64,000 nt of DNA. Origin: Saprospiraceae bacterium. GTDB lineage: Bacteria; Bacteroidota; Bacteroidia; Chitinophagales; Saprospiraceae. The stretch spans positions 1 through 64,000 of the forward strand of contig JAHBTW010000003.1 of NCBI GenBank assembly GCA_019638385.1. The letters run 5' to 3'. Positions 62,933 through 64,000 of this stretch are shown here, piece by piece. Numbering within the stretch: the stretch's first letter is position 1; every line of letters starts with the position of its first letter. The notes beneath the pieces were generated by a model that made no database searches, was not told the DNA's origin, and saw only the letters and a program-made list of their open reading frames with translations. The position numbers and the translations under genes are program-made.

Positions 62933-63781
62933 CTAAAACAAAGCGATTTGGGTTTGCGCCGGTTCTGTTTTTTCCTGCGGGGGAGCAGCACTTTCGGCGC
63001 CGGGCGGCAAAATGGATTTGATAACGCGCAACCGATGCGAATATTTCCGCTTCTCTTCATCGAAAATGCCGTAGTGATCGAGCAGGTCGCTGCGCACTTT
63101 GCCGAAGGCGTGGAGGATGCGGCTGTCGGGCAGGATGATACCGGCGTGGAATACGCGCCCGAGGTTGTTTTCAAAAAAAGCAATATCGCCGGGCCGGGCC
63201 TGTTCGATAAAGTCAACAACGGCGCCTTCAAATACTTGTTTTTCAGCCGTTCGGGGCAGCCGGACACCGGCCAACTTGAACGCCATTTGTACCAACCCGG
63301 GGCCGTCTATGCCCAACGGCGAACGCCCGCCCCACAGGAAAGGAGCGTGTAGGTACCGGCGGGCCAATTTCACCACCAGCTCACGGGTGCAGTTGATCGA
63401 ATGAGGGAAAATGACTTGCCCGCTGAAGGCAAACTCCTGCTCTCCGAGATGGAACCGGATGCCGTCGAAAAGCGGCAGTTGCGCGCCGAGCGTGATGGGC
63501 AGGAAGTGGTCGGGAGCAGACGCCGCTTGCAGTAGTTCGAGGCTGAGCGCAAATTGTTCCCGGTAAGCGTCGTATTCCGAATGCGTTATTTCCAACAACT
63601 GATTGGACGCTGCCCAGCCAACGGTGTCGTCCCAAACACAGCGCACCTTTGCCCAGGCACGTCCTTTTTCCTCCATGATCTCCACTACTTCGCCGAACAG
63701 CAACTGCGACAGCATTTCGCTGCGCTGAGAGGGATGCGCTCGCAGGGGAATGACGCTGAGAGGACAAACGGCAAATATCAT
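62933..63781 (-). CDS. NlpC/P60-like (C40) protein lacking the catalytic cysteine
   Basis: 282 residues. An SH3-like domain (RSEMLSQLLFGEVVEIMEEKG...WAKVRC, residues ~20-65) is followed by a C40 fold. The expected DCSG catalytic motif is replaced: LGIDGPGLVQMAFKLAGV has Gly where Cys should be, and Pro for Ser. The His partners remain (VFHAGIIL and RILHAFGKVRSDLLDHYG). The tail is a Pro/Gln/Ala-rich segment. Unless another nucleophile acts, it is a pseudoenzyme that could bind peptidoglycan peptides. A -7 element TATCTTTG is at 63819-63812. Confidence 0.85.
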   Translation of the reverse strand: MIFAVCPLSVIPLRAHPSQRSEMLSQLLFGEVVEIMEEKGRAWAKVRCVWDDTVGWAASNQLLEITHSEYDAYREQFALSLELLQAASAPDHFLPITLGAQLPLFDGIRFHLGEQEFAFSGQVIFPHSINCTRELVVKLARRYLHAPFLWGGRSPLGIDGPGLVQMAFKLAGVRLPRTAEKQVFEGAVVDFIEQARPGDIAFFENNLGRVFHAGIILPDSRILHAFGKVRSDLLDHYGIFDEEKRKYSHRLRVIKSILPPGAESAAPPQEKTEPAQTQIALF

Positions 63782-63811
63782 CTGACGAAAGTATTATTGT
63801 TACCGAGCGAC

Positions 63812-63819
63812 CAAAGATA
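63812..63819 (-). promoter_or_regulatory. Candidate -7 element TATCTTTG for the NlpC/P60-like gene
   Basis: The plus-strand CAAAGATA reads TATCTTTG on the minus strand, matching TAnnTTTG. It lies 31 bases before the ATG at 63781. There is no -33 TTTG at a normal distance. Divergently, TATACTTG at 63865-63872 could serve the PorP/SprF gene with one mismatch. Confidence 0.35.
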
Positions 63820-63877
63820 CTAAGTTTTCAAAATTCTCCGTTTTTTTGGCGTTCTGTTACCCAATATACTTGCTGCA

Positions 63878-64000
63878 ATGTCCAATCTTCGACTGTTTTT
63901 GCCTGTCATAGCCATGGCGTTTTTTATTAGCATACAAAGCTCAACGGCTCAAGACCAACATTTTACACAATTTTACGCCTCCCCGCTCTCCCTCAACCCT
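63878..64000 (+). CDS. PorP/SprF-family protein, N-terminal part
   Basis: 41 codons to the window edge. A signal peptide (MSNLRLFLPVIAMAFFISIQ) is followed by the diagnostic start DQHFTQFYASPLSLNP, the conserved N-terminus of PorP/SprF family proteins of T9SS. The rest of the gene is outside. It diverges from the NlpC/P60-like gene and would normally be followed by a type B adhesin or T9SS gene. Confidence 0.85.
   Translation, partial: MSNLRLFLPVIAMAFFISIQSSTAQDQHFTQFYASPLSLNP

Overview
The window comes from a member of the Bacteroidota, most likely the Saprospiria. The evidence is many secreted proteins with type IX secretion (T9SS) C-terminal sorting domains, the gliding genes gldF and gldG, PorP/SprF family proteins, a PorE-like TPR/beta-propeller protein, a bamD-rpoZ-coaBC-DUF4835 cluster typical of the phylum, and promoters of the TAnnTTTG (-7) / TTTG (-33) type with no clear Shine-Dalgarno sequences. 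The exact lineage is an inference. I see no rRNA, tRNA, CRISPR array, prophage or insertion sequence.

Layout. 1-2000: the end of one T9SS protein and a frameshifted copy (copy 1) of a PKD/propeller paralogue. 2179-5275: rseP, rsmE, a DUF4159 protein and a PspC-like protein. 5361-9562: a small membrane PKD-like protein, a 500-base gap rich in stem-loops, then mltA, a dTDP-glucose 4,6-dehydratase and a UDP-glucuronate decarboxylase, probably one operon. 9714-15585 is an island of secreted proteins: a broken copy 2 of the paralogue, a leucine-rich-repeat protein, the intact copy 3, a headless T9SS protein and a small secreted protein whose start region contains a (GT)12 microsatellite. 15932-21440 holds the gldF-gldG operon with DUF4340 and zinc phospholipase-like genes. 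21445-31379 is mostly housekeeping: RidA lipoprotein, two M20 peptidases, diadenylate cyclase, miaE, a periplasmic-binding-protein-like lipoprotein and guaA. 31499-39961 encodes a 2475-residue adhesin with its PorP/SprF partner upstream. 40191-44040 has an eIF1-like factor, a CDF transporter, an orphan Pycsar-effector-like membrane protein, an acyl-CoA dehydrogenase and Hsp15. 44113-46941 is an ECF sigma, membrane anti-sigma-like and SnoaL-like operon. 47023-52953 has a PorE-like SPOR protein and the purN/DUF4835/coaBC/rpoZ/bamD cluster. 52989-60003 is a second group of secreted proteins, the last preceded by a (GT)8 tract. 60276-64000 has a DUF4340 protein, an M28 peptidase, an NlpC/P60-like protein lacking its catalytic cysteine and the start of another PorP/SprF gene.

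The theme is cell-surface biology: export machinery and gliding parts, the adhesins and enzymes that use them, and envelope maintenance. The most unusual signals are two dinucleotide microsatellites at the 5' ends of secreted-protein genes (candidate phase-variation switches), the shuffled and frameshifted PKD paralogues with shared downstream hairpins, the structured non-coding block at 5957-6133, the orphan Pycsar-like effector and the apparently inactive NlpC/P60 protein.
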